NCBI RefSeq assembly: GCF_039538045.1
Contig: NZ_BAABBQ010000001.1
Span: 1,510,001 to 1,574,000, forward strand
DNA from: Sphingomonas swuensis
Lineage (GTDB): Bacteria > Pseudomonadota > Alphaproteobacteria > Sphingomonadales > Sphingomonadaceae
Reading direction: 5' to 3'
DNA length: 64,000 nt
This document shows positions 8,664 through 18,601 of the stretch, one piece after another. The translations under genes were made by a program, and so were the position numbers. The stretch's first letter is position 1. Each line of letters opens with the position of its first letter. A model generated the notes under the pieces. It was not told the DNA's origin. It searched no databases and was given only the letters and a program-made list of their open reading frames with translations.

Positions 8664-9387
8664 GGCCGCGGTCCGCGCCGCCTCCCTCAACCTGTGCACC
8701 GACGAACTGCTGCTGGCGCTTGGCGCGCCGGCGCAGATCGTCTCGGTCAGCCATCTGTCGCAGTCGCCCGACGAGAGCCCGCTGTGGCGACTGGCGCGGC
8801 GAGTGCCGGCGAATGACGGAAGCCTCGAGCAGGTGATCGGGCGGCGACCGACGCTGGTCCTGTCGATGGGCGGAAGCGGCCGCGCGCGCTCGGCCATCGC
8901 GGCAAAGCTGGGCATCCGGGTGCTCGACCTCCCCTATGCCAGCACGCCCGAGGAGGTGATCGGACAGGCCCGGCAGGTCGCCGCGGCGCTCGGCCGTCCG
9001 GAACGGGCTCAGCCTTACGCGGCGGCGCTTGCACGGTTGCGGTCAAGCGCGGGGCCGCTGCAGGACGGCGCCTTCCTCGGCCAGGGCGGGCTCAGCACCT
9101 CGCCCGATGGCCTCACCGCGCGCTGGCTGGCGCTTGCCGGGATGCGCCAGGTGGCGCTTCCGGGCAATCGCCTGACCCTCGAACGCATTGCAACAAAGCC
9201 GCCCAAATGGCTGATCCGAAGCGACTATCGCGAGAAGCAGGCAAGCCGGGGTCAGGCCTGGCTGAAGCATCCGCTGGTTCGCCGACTGGAGCCGCGGACG
9301 ATCCGGACCGATGGCCGGGTGTGGACCTGCGGCGGTCTTCCGGCGCTGGCCGAGGCGGCGCAACTGCGCTCGGTCCTGCCGCGGTGA
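8632..9387 (+). CDS. btuF: Cobalamin ABC transporter substrate-binding protein
   Basis: A 251-residue periplasmic binding protein of the BtuF/FecB class that would deliver B12 to BtuCD. The first 18 residues (MPVFALALAAEAAVRAAS) form a short hydrophobic signal, followed by NLCTDELLLALGAP, the usual start of the lobe. Paired lobes are joined by a long helix (EVIGQARQVAAALGRPERAQ), as in this class. The ATG at 8632 has AAGGGAGG 7 nt upstream and lies inside the 3' end of btuB (32 nt overlap), so translation is probably coupled. The stop overlaps the btuC start as GTGA. Confidence 0.85.
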   Translation: MPVFALALAAEAAVRAASLNLCTDELLLALGAPAQIVSVSHLSQSPDESPLWRLARRVPANDGSLEQVIGRRPTLVLSMGGSGRARSAIAAKLGIRVLDLPYASTPEEVIGQARQVAAALGRPERAQPYAAALARLRSSAGPLQDGAFLGQGGLSTSPDGLTARWLALAGMRQVALPGNRLTLERIATKPPKWLIRSDYREKQASRGQAWLKHPLVRRLEPRTIRTDGRVWTCGGLPALAEAAQLRSVLPR

Positions 9388-10331
9388 AGGTGGCGCTTGC
9401 CCTGCTGCTGCTCGCCGTGCTCGGGGCAATGGCCCTGCTGTTTCCGGTCGAGCCGCTGCAGAGCCCGCCCGAGCTCAGCCGGCTGGTGCTCGTCGACCTG
9501 CGGTTGCCGCGGCTTCTGCTCGCGCTCGGCTATGGCGCCGTGCTCGGAGCGACCGGCGCGGCGCTGCAGGCGCTGTTCGCCAACCCTCTCGCCTCGCCCG
9601 ACCTCACCGGCGCGAGCAGCGGGGCGGCGCTTGGTGCGGTCCTCGCTTCCAGCCTGCTCGGCCTCGCCAGCCCACTTGCGCTCGGCCTCGCCGGGGCCGG
9701 CGGTGCGCTCACGGCGCTGCTGCTGCTGTTCGCCCTTGCCGGTCGGCGGGCGGACAGTGCGACTTTGCTGCTCGCCGGACTTGCCATCAGCCTTGCCGCG
9801 GGGGCCGCGACCAGCCTCGCGCTTGCCCTCGCCCCCTCCCCCTTCGCCTTCTACGAGGCATTCGACTGGTTGATGGGCAGCCTCGTCGATCGCAGCCTGC
9901 CGCAGGCCGCCGCGGCGCTGGTCCCCGCAGGGATCGCGGTGCTGCTGCTCGCAAGGCGCGCGCGCGACCTCGACACGCAGGCGCTCGGCGAAGATGTCGC
10001 CGCCTCGCTCGGGCTCGATCCGAAGCGGCTTCGAGTCGAGGTCGTGGTCCTCGCCAGCGTCGCGGTCGGCGCCTGTGTCGCGGTGTGCGGCGCGGTCGGG
10101 TTCATCGGCCTGATCGCTCCCGTGATCGCGCGCGGCTGGACCCGCGGCCATCCGGGCCGGGCGATCCTTCCCGCCGCCCTCCTCGGCGCGGTCCTGCTTA
10201 CTGCAGCCGACCTCCTGACGAGGCTCGCCCCGCTCGGCCGAAGCATCCCGCTCGGCGTCGTGACGGCGGCGGCGGGCACGCCCCTGTTCCTCTGGCTGCT
10301 GCTCCGCATGCGCTGGCGGCTGACCCCATGA
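9384..10331 (+). CDS. btuC: Cobalamin ABC transporter permease
   Basis: A 315-residue inner-membrane permease of the FecCD/BtuC family with about nine or ten hydrophobic segments. The LPRLLLALGYGAVLGATGAA motif near the N-terminus, NPLASPDLTGASSGAALGAV, and the cytoplasmic coupling segment DVAASLGLDPKRLRVE followed by GAVGFIGLIAPVIAR are family signatures. GTG 9384 overlaps the btuF stop; GTG 9390 is an alternative. It is the second gene of the tight btuF-C-D unit and should form a dimer with BtuD. FecCD permeases also serve siderophores, but the B12 riboswitch supports cobalamin. Confidence 0.88.
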   Translation: MKVALALLLLAVLGAMALLFPVEPLQSPPELSRLVLVDLRLPRLLLALGYGAVLGATGAALQALFANPLASPDLTGASSGAALGAVLASSLLGLASPLALGLAGAGGALTALLLLFALAGRRADSATLLLAGLAISLAAGAATSLALALAPSPFAFYEAFDWLMGSLVDRSLPQAAAALVPAGIAVLLLARRARDLDTQALGEDVAASLGLDPKRLRVEVVVLASVAVGACVAVCGAVGFIGLIAPVIARGWTRGHPGRAILPAALLGAVLLTAADLLTRLAPLGRSIPLGVVTAAAGTPLFLWLLLRMRWRLTP

Positions 10332-11077
10332 CGCCGCTGGTGGAAGCGCGCGGGATCGCGAAGCCGGGCCGGCTCGAGGCGCTCGACCTCAGGCTTGCGG
10401 CGGGCAAGCGAGTCGCGGTGATCGGGCCCAATGGCAGCGGCAAGACCAGCCTCCTGAGGGCGCTGGCGGGGATCGCCGACGCTTCGGCGCCCGGGGCTTC
10501 GTCCTTTGGCGGAATGACGATCGAGGGAGAGGTCATTGCCGAGGCTCCTCCAGCCCGGCGACGCCGATTGCTTTCCTTCCTGCCGGCGACGCGCGAGGTG
10601 GCGTGGCCGATCCCGGTGCGTGACGTCATCGCGCTCGGCCTCGATCGACCCGAGCCGGCGCGTGTCGAGGAGCTGCTCGATTCGCTCGACCTCACGCCAT
10701 TGGCCGAAAGACCGATCGACAGTCTCTCGACCGGCGAGCGGGCGCGGGCCTTGCTGGCAAGGGCGCTGGCGCCTCGGCCTAGGCTCCTGCTCCTCGACGA
10801 GCCGCTGTCGAACCTCGATCCAGCATGGGCGCTGCGCACGCTCGACCTGCTGAGCGATGCGGCCTCGGCCGGCGCTGCCGTGCTGGTTTCGGTCCACGAC
10901 CTCTCGCTGGTCGGCGGCTTCGATCGCGTGCTGATGCTGTCGGAAGGCCGGCTGGTAGCCGACGGAGCCCCGGCGGCGGTGCTCGCCTCGGCGCTGTTCG
11001 GCGAGGTATTCGGAATTGCGCCGGGTCCGACCGGCTGGACGCTCAGTCCTTCGGCGGATCCGCGATCATCGCAGTAA
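10328..11077 (+). CDS. btuD: Cobalamin ABC transporter ATP-binding protein
   Basis: A 249-residue ABC ATPase powering the BtuC permease. Walker [10 protein letters not shown] is near residue 36, the signature is LSTGERARA, Walker B is [13 protein letters not shown] and the H-loop is VSVHD. The ATG overlaps the btuC stop (ATGA). The family Q-loop region is present ([13 protein letters not shown]). The 3' end overlaps the convergent fabZ gene by 35 nt, an unusually deep tail-to-tail overlap that leaves no room for a separate terminator. Confidence 0.9.
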   Translation: MTPLVEARGIAKPGRLEALDLRLAAGKRVAVIGPNGSGKTSLLRALAGIADASAPGASSFGGMTIEGEVIAEAPPARRRRLLSFLPATREVAWPIPVRDVIALGLDRPEPARVEELLDSLDLTPLAERPIDSLSTGERARALLARALAPRPRLLLLDEPLSNLDPAWALRTLDLLSDAASAGAAVLVSVHDLSLVGGFDRVLMLSEGRLVADGAPAAVLASALFGEVFGIAPGPTGWTLSPSADPRSSQ

Positions 11078-11519
11078 AATTGGCCTCGGCGGCAAGCTTG
11101 CCGTCAACGAAGGCCTGGCCGGCAAACTTGCACACGCTCGAGCGCTTCTGAACGAAGCTGGCTTTCAATTCGAGCAGGCACCCAGGCTCGACCGGAGCGC
11201 GGAACTTGGCCCCGTCGATCGCCATGAAATAAACCAGCTTGCCGGTCCCGGCGAGGCCGAGGCTCTCGACCGCGAGCACGCCCGCGGCCTGCGCCAGCGC
11301 CTCGACGATCAGCACGCCCGGCATGATCGGGCGGCCGGGGAAATGCCCCTGGAAAAAGCTTTCGTTGATCGTCACCGCCTTGATGGCGGTGATACGCTCG
11401 TCGATCACGAGTTCGGAGACCCGGTCAACGAGCAGCATCGGATAGCGGTGGGGCAGCGCCGCCATCACCGCGCGGATATCCCGCGTGACGACCGAAGCCG
11501 CGCTGCCCCCCTCGCTCAT
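11043..11519 (-). CDS. fabZ: 3-hydroxyacyl-[acyl-carrier-protein] dehydratase FabZ
   Basis: A 158-residue hot-dog dehydratase of type II fatty acid synthesis, converting 3-hydroxyacyl-ACP to trans-2-enoyl-ACP. The [10 protein letters not shown] motif, catalytic His in [14 protein letters not shown] and catalytic Glu in [11 protein letters not shown] are intact. It starts 4 nt after the skp stop. In most Gram-negative bacteria lpxD lies between skp and fabZ and lpxA follows; both are absent here, and the next gene is the convergent btuD. fabZ is therefore the last gene of the bamA cluster. Confidence 0.95.
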   Translation of the reverse strand: MSEGGSAASVVTRDIRAVMAALPHRYPMLLVDRVSELVIDERITAIKAVTINESFFQGHFPGRPIMPGVLIVEALAQAAGVLAVESLGLAGTGKLVYFMAIDGAKFRAPVEPGCLLELKASFVQKRSSVCKFAGQAFVDGKLAAEANFTAMIADPPKD

Positions 11520-11523
11520 CTTC

Positions 11524-12126
11524 TTAGCGGCCCGGTGCGGTCTGCTGCTGCTGCGGCGGCAGCGGAGTGACGCTGACCGACGGAAGCTGCGAGTTGATCT
11601 GCGCGAGCACGTCGTTGGTGACGTCGATGCTCGGCGAGCGAGCCAGGGTGGCCTGGGTGTCGACCGCGACGGTCGCGCCGCGCGAGGTCATCACCGTGCT
11701 GATGATCGGCCCGAGGCGGGCGTCGATCTGGCGGCGAACATTGGCCTGGGTCGACTGGAGGTTCTGCTGGAGACGCTGAAGCTCCTGCTGGGCGGTCGCG
11801 CGCGACTGCTCCCAACGCTGGATGCGGGTGGTCAGCGTCGCCGGCGGGTTCGCGCGCTGCGCCTGCGGGAGCGCGTTGATCGCGGTCTGGATGGCCTGAC
11901 CTTCGGTCTCGATCGGACCCGACAGCGCCTGCTGGCGGCTCTGCAGCTGGGTCGCCTGGCTCTGCAGCTGGCTCAGCGCCGCGCGGCAGGCGGTGCACTC
12001 GGCATAGATGCGGTCGGTGTCGACCACCGCGACGACCGCGGCCGGAAGACGGCTCTGCGCCGAGGCCGGAGCAGCGATGACGGCGGCAAGGCCGAGCGCG
12101 GAACCGAGTAGAATCTTGTTGGTCAT
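11524..12126 (-). CDS. skp: OmpH/Skp family outer-membrane protein chaperone
   Basis: A 200-residue periplasmic chaperone for unfolded outer-membrane proteins. A clear signal peptide ([20 protein letters not shown], cleavage near ASAQ) precedes a [14 protein letters not shown] strand and a long Gln-rich helical hairpin (residues about 45-150), the tentacle of Skp. The C-terminus is a Pro/Gln tail ([13 protein letters not shown]). Its ATG shares the A of the bamA stop (TGATG), so it is translationally coupled to BamA, its functional partner. Two cysteines (ECTAC) near residue 45 are unusual for Skp. Confidence 0.85.
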   Translation of the reverse strand: MTNKILLGSALGLAAVIAAPASAQSRLPAAVVAVVDTDRIYAECTACRAALSQLQSQATQLQSRQQALSGPIETEGQAIQTAINALPQAQRANPPATLTTRIQRWEQSRATAQQELQRLQQNLQSTQANVRRQIDARLGPIISTVMTSRGATVAVDTQATLARSPSIDVTNDVLAQINSQLPSVSVTPLPPQQQQTAPGR

Positions 12127-14777
12127 CAGAATGCAGTCCCTACGTTGAACGAGAAGAGCTTGGGATCGTCACCTTCCTGGGTGAGCAATGCCTTGGCGAT
12201 ATCGATCCGGAGCGGGCCGAACGGCGAGGTCCAGTTGACGCCGATACCGACCGCGAGACGCGGCCTGGCGCTGTTGCCGAGGAACTGCTCGCGATATCCC
12301 GGAGTGAAGGAGAAGGTCTCCCCCGTCCCCGCCGCACGGCAGTCCGCCTTGGTCTCGCCCGGGTCGAGCGATTCGCCGACCGAGGTCGCCGTCGTGGTGC
12401 CCGCACCGGTGGTGTAGAAGCAGGTACCCGGAATGTTGGCGAGTGCCGGCGTGCGCAGCTTGAACAGCGAGCCGACGTCGACGAACGCCGACGGGCGAAG
12501 CCCGAGGTTGCGAGCGCCGGCGCCGAGCGGGATCTCGAGTTCGATCCGCCCCTGATAGTAGGCACGGCCGCCGAGCGCGTCGGTCACGCGGCCGTCGTCG
12601 TCGATCAGCGCCGAACCGTCGGCATTGTAGGAGGTGCGACGGACCCGCGGGCCGATGCCGCGGATGTCGAAGCCGCGAAGCTGCGGGGTGAAGAAGCGGT
12701 CCGAGATGCGGATCGGGTCGACCGTATCGCGGATGCCCTTCTGCAGCGGGTGGATGTAGCCGCCCTCGGCGCGGGCCGAGAGGATGAAGCCGCGGCCGAG
12801 GCCCCAGAACTTCACCGCTTCACCGCGCTGGCGGATATACTTCACGTCACCGCCGAGCCCGGCGAAGTCCTGGCTGAACACCAGCCGCTGACCGCGGGTG
12901 GCGCGGATGCCATTGGTGTTGTCGAACACCAGGCTGTAGCCGAGCAGCGAGGTCGTGCGCTTGCCGAGCTCGTCGCACAGATACTGGCCGGCGAGCAGCG
13001 GGTTGCAGACGCTGGGCAGCGGACCGGTGCCGTCGGGATCGGTGTAGAACTGGCTCTTGTCGAGCGTGATGTCGTCGAGGTTCAGCGTGTAGCGCGTGCC
13101 GAAGTTGATGAACTCGTTGACCGGGAAGCCGAGACGAACCCCGAAGCCGGTCTGCGCCTGGCTGTAGGTGCGGTTGCGCTCGGTGCCGACGAAGTTGAAG
13201 CTGTTGTAGTCGCGGCGGTAGATTTCGCCGCCGAGCAGGATCTGCTTGTCGAGGAAATAAGGCTCGGTGAAGCCGAGCTGGATCGCCTTCGAGTAGCGCG
13301 AATAGTTGATCCCTGCCGACAGGCTCTGGCCCATTCCGCGGAAATTGTTCTGCTCGACCGACAGCGCGAGGATGAAGCGCTCGAGGCTCGAATAGCCCGC
13401 CGACAGCTGGAGCTGGCCGGTGGGCTTCTCCTCGACCTCGACGTTGAGGGCGACCCGGTCAGGGGCAACCTGCTCCTGCTTGATTTCCAGCTTCTCCTGG
13501 AAATAGCCGAGGCTCTGGATGCGATCCTGGCTGCGCTTGACCTTGATCGCGTTGAAGGCGTCGCCCTCGTTGACGCGGAATTCGCGGCGGACGACCTTGT
13601 CGCGGGTGCCGGTGTTGCCGCTGATGTTGATGCGGTCGACGTAGGTCCGCGGGGTCTCGCCGACGCGGAAGGTGATTCCCATCGTGCGCGCCTCGGCGTT
13701 GCGCTCGTAGGCCGGGTCAATCTCAGTGAAGGCGTAGCCGAGCACGCCGGCGGCCTCGTTGAGGCGGGTGACCGAATCCTCGATCGCCTTGGCGTTGAAC
13801 CAGTCGCCCTGCTTGATGCCCGCGAGCTTGATGATCGCGTCGTTCTTGAGGTCGCGAAGCTCGCTCTCGGCGGCGATCGCGCCGAACTTGTAGCGCGGGC
13901 CTTCCTCGACGACGTAGGTGATGACGAAGTCGCGGCGGTCCGGGGTCAGCTCGGCGAGCGCGGAAACGACGCGGAAGTCAGCATAGCCCTGAGTCAGGTA
14001 GAAGGCGCGAAGCTTCTGCTGGTCGGCCGCGAGACGGTCGGGATCGTAGGTGTCGTTCGACTTGAGGAAGCCGAGCAGACCACCCGATTCCCGCGTGTAC
14101 ATCTCCTTGCGGAGCTGGCCGTCATCGAACTTCTCGTTGCCGATGATGTTGATCGCGCGGACCTTGGAAAGGTCGCCTTCGCTGATCTCGAACACGAGGT
14201 CGACGCGGTTCTGGTCGAGGGTGACGACCTTGGGCTCGACGCGCGCGGCGAAGCGGCCCTGGCGCTTGTAGAGCTCGATGATCCGCTCGACGTCCGAGCG
14301 GGCCTTGGTACGGGTGAAGATCTGGCGTGGTGCGAGACGGATCTCGGGAAGGATCTTGTCGTCCTTCAGCCGGCGATTGCCCTCGAGGACAATGCGGTTG
14401 ATGACCGGGTTCTCGCGGATCTCGATCACGATGTTGCCGGTGTCGGCACCGGTGATCTGCGCGTCGGCGAACAGCTCGGTGTCGTAGAGCGCCTTGATCG
14501 CGGTATCGAGCACTTCGGCGTCATAGGCCTGGCCCGGGTTGAGGCCGCTGTAGGAGCGGACAGTCTCGGCCTCGAGACGCTGAGCGCCGCGCACCGCGAC
14601 GCTGCGGATGACCCGCTGCTGCGGCGCGGCCTGGGGAGCCGGAGCCGCCTGGGGGGCCGGAGCGGTCTGAGCGGCGACCGGCGCCGGCGCAGTCGCCTGC
14701 TGGGCGAGCGCGGGAGCCGACCAGCCGCCGAGGATGGTTCCGAGCAGCAGCACGCCGCGGGTTCGCTTGATCAACAC
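12126..14777 (-). CDS. bamA: Outer-membrane protein assembly factor BamA
   Basis: An 883-residue Omp85 protein, the core of the BAM complex inserting beta-barrels into the outer membrane. After a signal peptide ending ...APALAQQ and an Ala/Pro/Gln-rich linker come five POTRA domains (about residues 65-450) and a 16-strand barrel; the conserved QLRGFDIRGIGPR (RGF motif) and the C-terminal Phe (FNVGTAF) are intact. I prefer GTG 14777, which has GAGG 8 nt upstream and gives a proper n-region (LIKRTR); GTG 14798 is an alternative. It lies between rseP and skp in the usual envelope-biogenesis order. Confidence 0.93.
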   Translation of the reverse strand: MLIKRTRGVLLLGTILGGWSAPALAQQATAPAPVAAQTAPAPQAAPAPQAAPQQRVIRSVAVRGAQRLEAETVRSYSGLNPGQAYDAEVLDTAIKALYDTELFADAQITGADTGNIVIEIRENPVINRIVLEGNRRLKDDKILPEIRLAPRQIFTRTKARSDVERIIELYKRQGRFAARVEPKVVTLDQNRVDLVFEISEGDLSKVRAINIIGNEKFDDGQLRKEMYTRESGGLLGFLKSNDTYDPDRLAADQQKLRAFYLTQGYADFRVVSALAELTPDRRDFVITYVVEEGPRYKFGAIAAESELRDLKNDAIIKLAGIKQGDWFNAKAIEDSVTRLNEAAGVLGYAFTEIDPAYERNAEARTMGITFRVGETPRTYVDRINISGNTGTRDKVVRREFRVNEGDAFNAIKVKRSQDRIQSLGYFQEKLEIKQEQVAPDRVALNVEVEEKPTGQLQLSAGYSSLERFILALSVEQNNFRGMGQSLSAGINYSRYSKAIQLGFTEPYFLDKQILLGGEIYRRDYNSFNFVGTERNRTYSQAQTGFGVRLGFPVNEFINFGTRYTLNLDDITLDKSQFYTDPDGTGPLPSVCNPLLAGQYLCDELGKRTTSLLGYSLVFDNTNGIRATRGQRLVFSQDFAGLGGDVKYIRQRGEAVKFWGLGRGFILSARAEGGYIHPLQKGIRDTVDPIRISDRFFTPQLRGFDIRGIGPRVRRTSYNADGSALIDDDGRVTDALGGRAYYQGRIELEIPLGAGARNLGLRPSAFVDVGSLFKLRTPALANIPGTCFYTTGAGTTTATSVGESLDPGETKADCRAAGTGETFSFTPGYREQFLGNSARPRLAVGIGVNWTSPFGPLRIDIAKALLTQEGDDPKLFSFNVGTAF

Positions 14778-14917
14778 CTGGTTTGCCTCAGCAATCACAA
14801 TATTCCCCGCCACTTGGGTGGATGGTTGGGCGGCACATGGACTCGTGCCCCTGTGCCATCCCCGTCCCTTCGTTTCGCGCCCCCCTGCCCCGGAGGCCAA
14901 CTTTAATCAAGCAAGGC

Positions 14918-16048
14918 TCAGCCCAACAATCGCCCCAATGTCTGCCACAGACCGATCGAGCCGAGATCGTTGAACGTCGCCACCATCATCAAGGTTAGCA
15001 GGGCGGCAAGGCCACCCCGGAACAGCCACTCCTGCGCCCTGGCTTCCAGCGGGCGGCGGCGAACCGCCTCCACCGCGTAGAGCGCCAGATGACCCCCGTC
15101 GAGCATCGGGACTGGCAGCAAATTGATGAACCCGAGGTTTATCGAGAAGAAGGCGAGCAGCTGGACGAATTCGAGCGGGCCGAGGCTTGCGACCTGCCCG
15201 GCGACCTGCGCCATCTTGATTGGCCCACCGAGCTCGGCGAGCGGGCGGCGGCCCGAGACGATCTGCCACAGGCCGGTCGCGGTCGCGTCGACCAGCCGGA
15301 CGGTCATGCTGACCGCCTCGGGGATGATCTCGAGAACCGGAACCGGCTCGAGCCGAACGCTGCGGTTGCCGACGCCGAGCTGACCGCGGCGCGACTGCTG
15401 GCCGAAGCGATCCTTCTCGACAATCGTCGCAAGGCGTGGGGTGGCGGTGAAGGTGGTCGAGCCGCGCTGGACGGTCAGCTCGACCTGCTCGCCCGGGCGG
15501 AGCGTGGCGAAGTCGGCGATGGCGTCGAACCGCTCGATCGGCTCGCCGTCGAGGGCCACGATCCGGTCGCCGGGACGGATCCCCGCCTGCGCCGCGGGCG
15601 AGCCCGCAAGCACCTCCTCGATCACAGGAGGGGTGCGCGGGCTTCCGAAAGCCATGATGAAGGCGGCGAAGATCAGGATGGCGGTAAGGAAGTTGAAGGC
15701 GGGGCCGGCGAACACCACCAGCGCGCGCTGCCAAACCGGCTTTGCGTGAAAGGCACGAAGCCGCTCATGCTCGGGCAGCTTGTCGAGGTCCTTGCCCATG
15801 CTCGCCGGATCCATGTCGCCGGTGAAGCGGACATAGCCGCCGAGCGGGAGCCAGCCGACCTTCCAGCGGGTGCCGCGCTTGTCGGTCCAGCCCGCGACCT
15901 CGCGGCCGAAGCCGATCGAGAAGGTCTCGGCGCCGATCCCGAACCAGCGGCCAACGATGTAGTGGCCGAACTCGTGAATGAAGACGAGCGGCCCTATCGC
16001 CGCCAGAAACGCCAGCAGGATGAACCAGATGGGCGGCGCTTCAAACAT
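14918..16048 (-). CDS. rseP: RIP metalloprotease RseP (site-2 protease)
   Basis: A 376-residue intramembrane zinc metalloprotease (M50) that cleaves membrane-embedded substrates such as anti-sigma factors after a first periplasmic cut. The zinc motif FIHEFGHYIVGR lies in the first membrane segment, a PDZ domain (about residues 110-200: VLAGSPAAQAGIRPGDRIVA) is central and NLLPVPMLDGGHL supplies the third zinc ligand. Only one clear PDZ is visible. Its ATG overlaps the dxr stop as TGATG. A gap of 140 nt to bamA holds no gene. Confidence 0.93.
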   Translation of the reverse strand: MFEAPPIWFILLAFLAAIGPLVFIHEFGHYIVGRWFGIGAETFSIGFGREVAGWTDKRGTRWKVGWLPLGGYVRFTGDMDPASMGKDLDKLPEHERLRAFHAKPVWQRALVVFAGPAFNFLTAILIFAAFIMAFGSPRTPPVIEEVLAGSPAAQAGIRPGDRIVALDGEPIERFDAIADFATLRPGEQVELTVQRGSTTFTATPRLATIVEKDRFGQQSRRGQLGVGNRSVRLEPVPVLEIIPEAVSMTVRLVDATATGLWQIVSGRRPLAELGGPIKMAQVAGQVASLGPLEFVQLLAFFSINLGFINLLPVPMLDGGHLALYAVEAVRRRPLEARAQEWLFRGGLAALLTLMMVATFNDLGSIGLWQTLGRLLG

Positions 16049-17202
16049 CAGTCGGCAAGTTCCGGAAGACGGGCGCGGGTGCGATCGCGGACCTCGGCAT
16101 CGAGGGCGAGCACGTGCGGGATCGAGTCTGGCAGCGGCTGGTCCATGCGGGTCAGCTGCTCTTCTACGATGGCGGCGATGTCGCCGAAGTGAATGGCCCC
16201 GGCGAGGAAGGCCTCGACCGCAACCTCGTTGGCGGCATTGAGGGTGAGCGGAGCGGCGCCGCCGCGACGAAGCGCCTCGCGCGCCAGCCGGAGCGCCGGG
16301 AAGCGTGCGGGATCGGGCGCCTCGAAGTCGAGCCGGGCGACCTCGAGCAGGTCGAGCCGCCGGGCGCCGGTCGGCATCCGCTCGGGCCAGGCCAGGATAT
16401 GGCCGATCGGCACCCGCATGTCGGGGCTGCCGAGCTGCGCGAGCATCGAGCCGTCGGCATATTCGACCAGGCTGTGGATTACCGACTGGGGATGGACGAG
16501 GATGTCGATCCGCTCCTCGGGCAACCCGAACAGATGGTGGGCCTCGATCAGTTCGAGCCCCTTGTTCATCATCGTCGCGCTGTCGACGCTGATCTTGGCA
16601 CCCATCGACCAGTTGGGGTGCGCCACCGCCTGGGCCGGAGTGACCCGCGCCATCTCCTCGGTCGAAAAGGTCCGGAACGGCCCTCCGCTGGCGGTCAGGA
16701 TCAGGCGTGAGACACGCTCGCAATCCTGCCCCGCAAGGCACTGGAAGATGGCGTTATGTTCGCTGTCGATCGGGAGCAGCGTCGCCCCCGAGCGGCGGGC
16801 CTCCTCAAGCATCAGCGCGCCTGCCGAGACGAGCGCTTCCTTGTTGGCGAGGCCGATGGTCTTCCCTGCCCGGACCGCGGCCATCACCGGGGACAATCCG
16901 GCGGTCCCGACGATCGCGGCAATGACGAGGTCGGCGCTGACCGCGGCCTCGGCCAGCGCGCCCTCGCCCGCGGCGGCCTCGATGCCCGAGCCGGCAAGTG
17001 CGTCGCGAAGTTCGCCCAACCGGCTGTCGTCCGCGATCACCGCCAGCCTCGCGCGGGTGCGGCGAGCGTCGGCGGCAAGCTGGGCGACGTTGGTCGCGGC
17101 GGTCAGCGCGGTCACCTCGAAGCGCTCTGGCGCGGCCTCGACGAGGTCGAGGGTCGAGCGGCCGATCGAGCCGGTCGCACCGAGTATCGCGATCCGCTTC
17201 AT
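16048..17202 (-). CDS. dxr: 1-deoxy-D-xylulose-5-phosphate reductoisomerase
   Basis: A 384-residue NADPH-dependent enzyme making 2-C-methyl-D-erythritol 4-phosphate, the committed step of the non-mevalonate isoprenoid pathway. The NADPH-binding [37 protein letters not shown] and LTASGGPFR metal/substrate motifs and the [14 protein letters not shown] segment are all present, and length is standard. It is coupled by TGATG overlaps to cdsA upstream and rseP downstream. Its product feeds the undecaprenyl carrier synthesised by the nearby uppS. Confidence 0.95.
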   Translation of the reverse strand: MKRIAILGATGSIGRSTLDLVEAAPERFEVTALTAATNVAQLAADARRTRARLAVIADDSRLGELRDALAGSGIEAAAGEGALAEAAVSADLVIAAIVGTAGLSPVMAAVRAGKTIGLANKEALVSAGALMLEEARRSGATLLPIDSEHNAIFQCLAGQDCERVSRLILTASGGPFRTFSTEEMARVTPAQAVAHPNWSMGAKISVDSATMMNKGLELIEAHHLFGLPEERIDILVHPQSVIHSLVEYADGSMLAQLGSPDMRVPIGHILAWPERMPTGARRLDLLEVARLDFEAPDPARFPALRLAREALRRGGAAPLTLNAANEVAVEAFLAGAIHFGDIAAIVEEQLTRMDQPLPDSIPHVLALDAEVRDRTRARLPELAD

Positions 17203-17849
17203 CAGGCGAGCCCCGCCATGACCGCGAGGCCGGTGAGGATCGCCACCGGGACCAGCCCGTCGAGCCGGTCGAACACGCCGCCGTGGCCCGGCAGGATCCG
17301 CCCGCTGTCCTTGACCCCGGCCTGGCGCTTCATCCAGCTTTCGAACAGGTCACCGATGGCGGCGGCGAGGGCGAAGATTGGCGCCAGCAGCAGCCAGCCC
17401 CAGTGCAGCCCTTCGTGCATCGCCCAGATGCCCCCGAGCAAGGTCGCGGTGACGATCCCGCCGATCAGGCCCGAGACGGTCTTGTTGGGGCTGATGGTCG
17501 GAGCAAGCTTTCGCCCGCCGAAGGTGCGACCGACGAAGAAGGCCCCGATGTCGGCGCTCCAGGTGACGATGAACGCCCACAGCACGAGCTCGAAGCCCTC
17601 GGCGCCCGCGGGCACCCCGCCCCGTTCGCGCACCCAGAGAAGGGCGAGCGCGGGCAGCAGTGCGTAGACGAAGCCGCCAACGTGCCACTTGAGGCCCCAG
17701 CCGCGGACCATCTTGGCCCATTCGTAATAGATGGCGGTGGCCGCGCCGGCGACGAGGATGGCGAAGGCGGTGCCGCCGAACCACTCGGCGGTCAGCGCGG
17801 TCAGGACCATCAGCACGCCGGTGATGGAGCGAAGCGCGATCTCGCTCAT
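17202..17849 (-). CDS. cdsA: Phosphatidate cytidylyltransferase
   Basis: A 215-residue multi-pass membrane enzyme forming CDP-diacylglycerol from CTP and phosphatidate, the precursor of all phospholipids. The C-terminal family signature is seen as [20 protein letters not shown] and the [21 protein letters not shown] segment precedes it. It is shorter than E. coli CdsA (285 residues) but typical for alphaproteobacteria. Its ATG overlaps the uppS stop (ATGA) and its stop overlaps the dxr start. Confidence 0.92.
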   Translation of the reverse strand: MSEIALRSITGVLMVLTALTAEWFGGTAFAILVAGAATAIYYEWAKMVRGWGLKWHVGGFVYALLPALALLWVRERGGVPAGAEGFELVLWAFIVTWSADIGAFFVGRTFGGRKLAPTISPNKTVSGLIGGIVTATLLGGIWAMHEGLHWGWLLLAPIFALAAAIGDLFESWMKRQAGVKDSGRILPGHGGVFDRLDGLVPVAILTGLAVMAGLA

Positions 17850-18601
17850 CGGCCGCCAAACCGCCGCTGGCGTCGCGCGAACTCAGCCAGCGCCGCGTTG
17901 AAGGCGGCCTCGTCGAAGTCGGGCCAGAGGACGTCGGTGAAGTGCAACTCGGCATAGGCCGCCTGCCAGAGAAGGAAATTCGACAGGCGGACCTCGCCCG
18001 ACGTGCGGATGAGGAGGTCGAGTGGCGGCAGGTCGCTGGTGTGGAGAAGCGCTTCGAGCGCCTTCTCGTCGATGCTCTCGGGATCGACGTCACCGGCGGC
18101 GACCGCCCGGGCGAGCGTCCGCGCGGCGGCGGCGAGCTCGGCCTGGCTGCCGTAGTTGAGCGCGACGGCGAGGGTCAGCCGGTCGTTGCCCTTCGTCTCC
18201 TCCACCGCCTGGCGGAGCCGGTCGTGAAGCTCGTTGCCGAAGGCCGCGGGTTCGCCGATCAGCTTCAGGCGAACGCCCTCCTTCTGGAGCGTCTTGAGCT
18301 CGCGCTCGAGATAGAAGCGCATCAGGCCCTTGAGGTCGCTGACCTCTTCCTGCGGGCGGCGCCAGTTCTCGGAGGAGAAAGCGTAGAGCGTCAGCGCCTC
18401 GACGCCCGCGTCGACCGCCGCCTGCATGGTCCGGCGCACCGCCTCGGCCCCCGCGCGGTGGCCGGCGACCTTGGGCAGGCCGCGCCGTTCGGCCCAGCGC
18501 CCGTTGCCGTCCATGATGATGGCGACGTGGCGGGGGATGGCGCGATTGGCCGACGGCCCCTCGACTTCGCTCGGGGCGAGCGGAGTAAGGGGAGAGGTCA
18601 C
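17846..18601 (-). CDS. uppS: Isoprenyl transferase (undecaprenyl diphosphate synthase)
   Basis: A 251-residue cis-prenyltransferase making undecaprenyl diphosphate, the lipid carrier for peptidoglycan. HVAIIMDGNGRWA (with catalytic Asp), YAFSSENWRRP, and the RTSGEVRLSNFLLWQAAYAE segment are diagnostic. The only in-frame start before the MDGNGRW core is GTG 18601, so the first 22 residues (TSPLTPLAPSEVEGPSANR...) must be translated; PLAPSEVEG is encoded by one arm of a dispersed inverted repeat whose other arm lies upstream of the start. It is followed by cdsA with an ATGA overlap. Confidence 0.92.
   Translation of the reverse strand: MTSPLTPLAPSEVEGPSANRAIPRHVAIIMDGNGRWAERRGLPKVAGHRAGAEAVRRTMQAAVDAGVEALTLYAFSSENWRRPQEEVSDLKGLMRFYLERELKTLQKEGVRLKLIGEPAAFGNELHDRLRQAVEETKGNDRLTLAVALNYGSQAELAAAARTLARAVAAGDVDPESIDEKALEALLHTSDLPPLDLLIRTSGEVRLSNFLLWQAAYAELHFTDVLWPDFDEAAFNAALAEFARRQRRFGGR

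Noticed and set aside
12750..14906. A 718-codon open frame antisense to bamA
   Set aside because: Its composition (Asp/Glu/Leu/Ala/Val runs) is the shadow of the bamA codons, and bamA is conserved along its full length.
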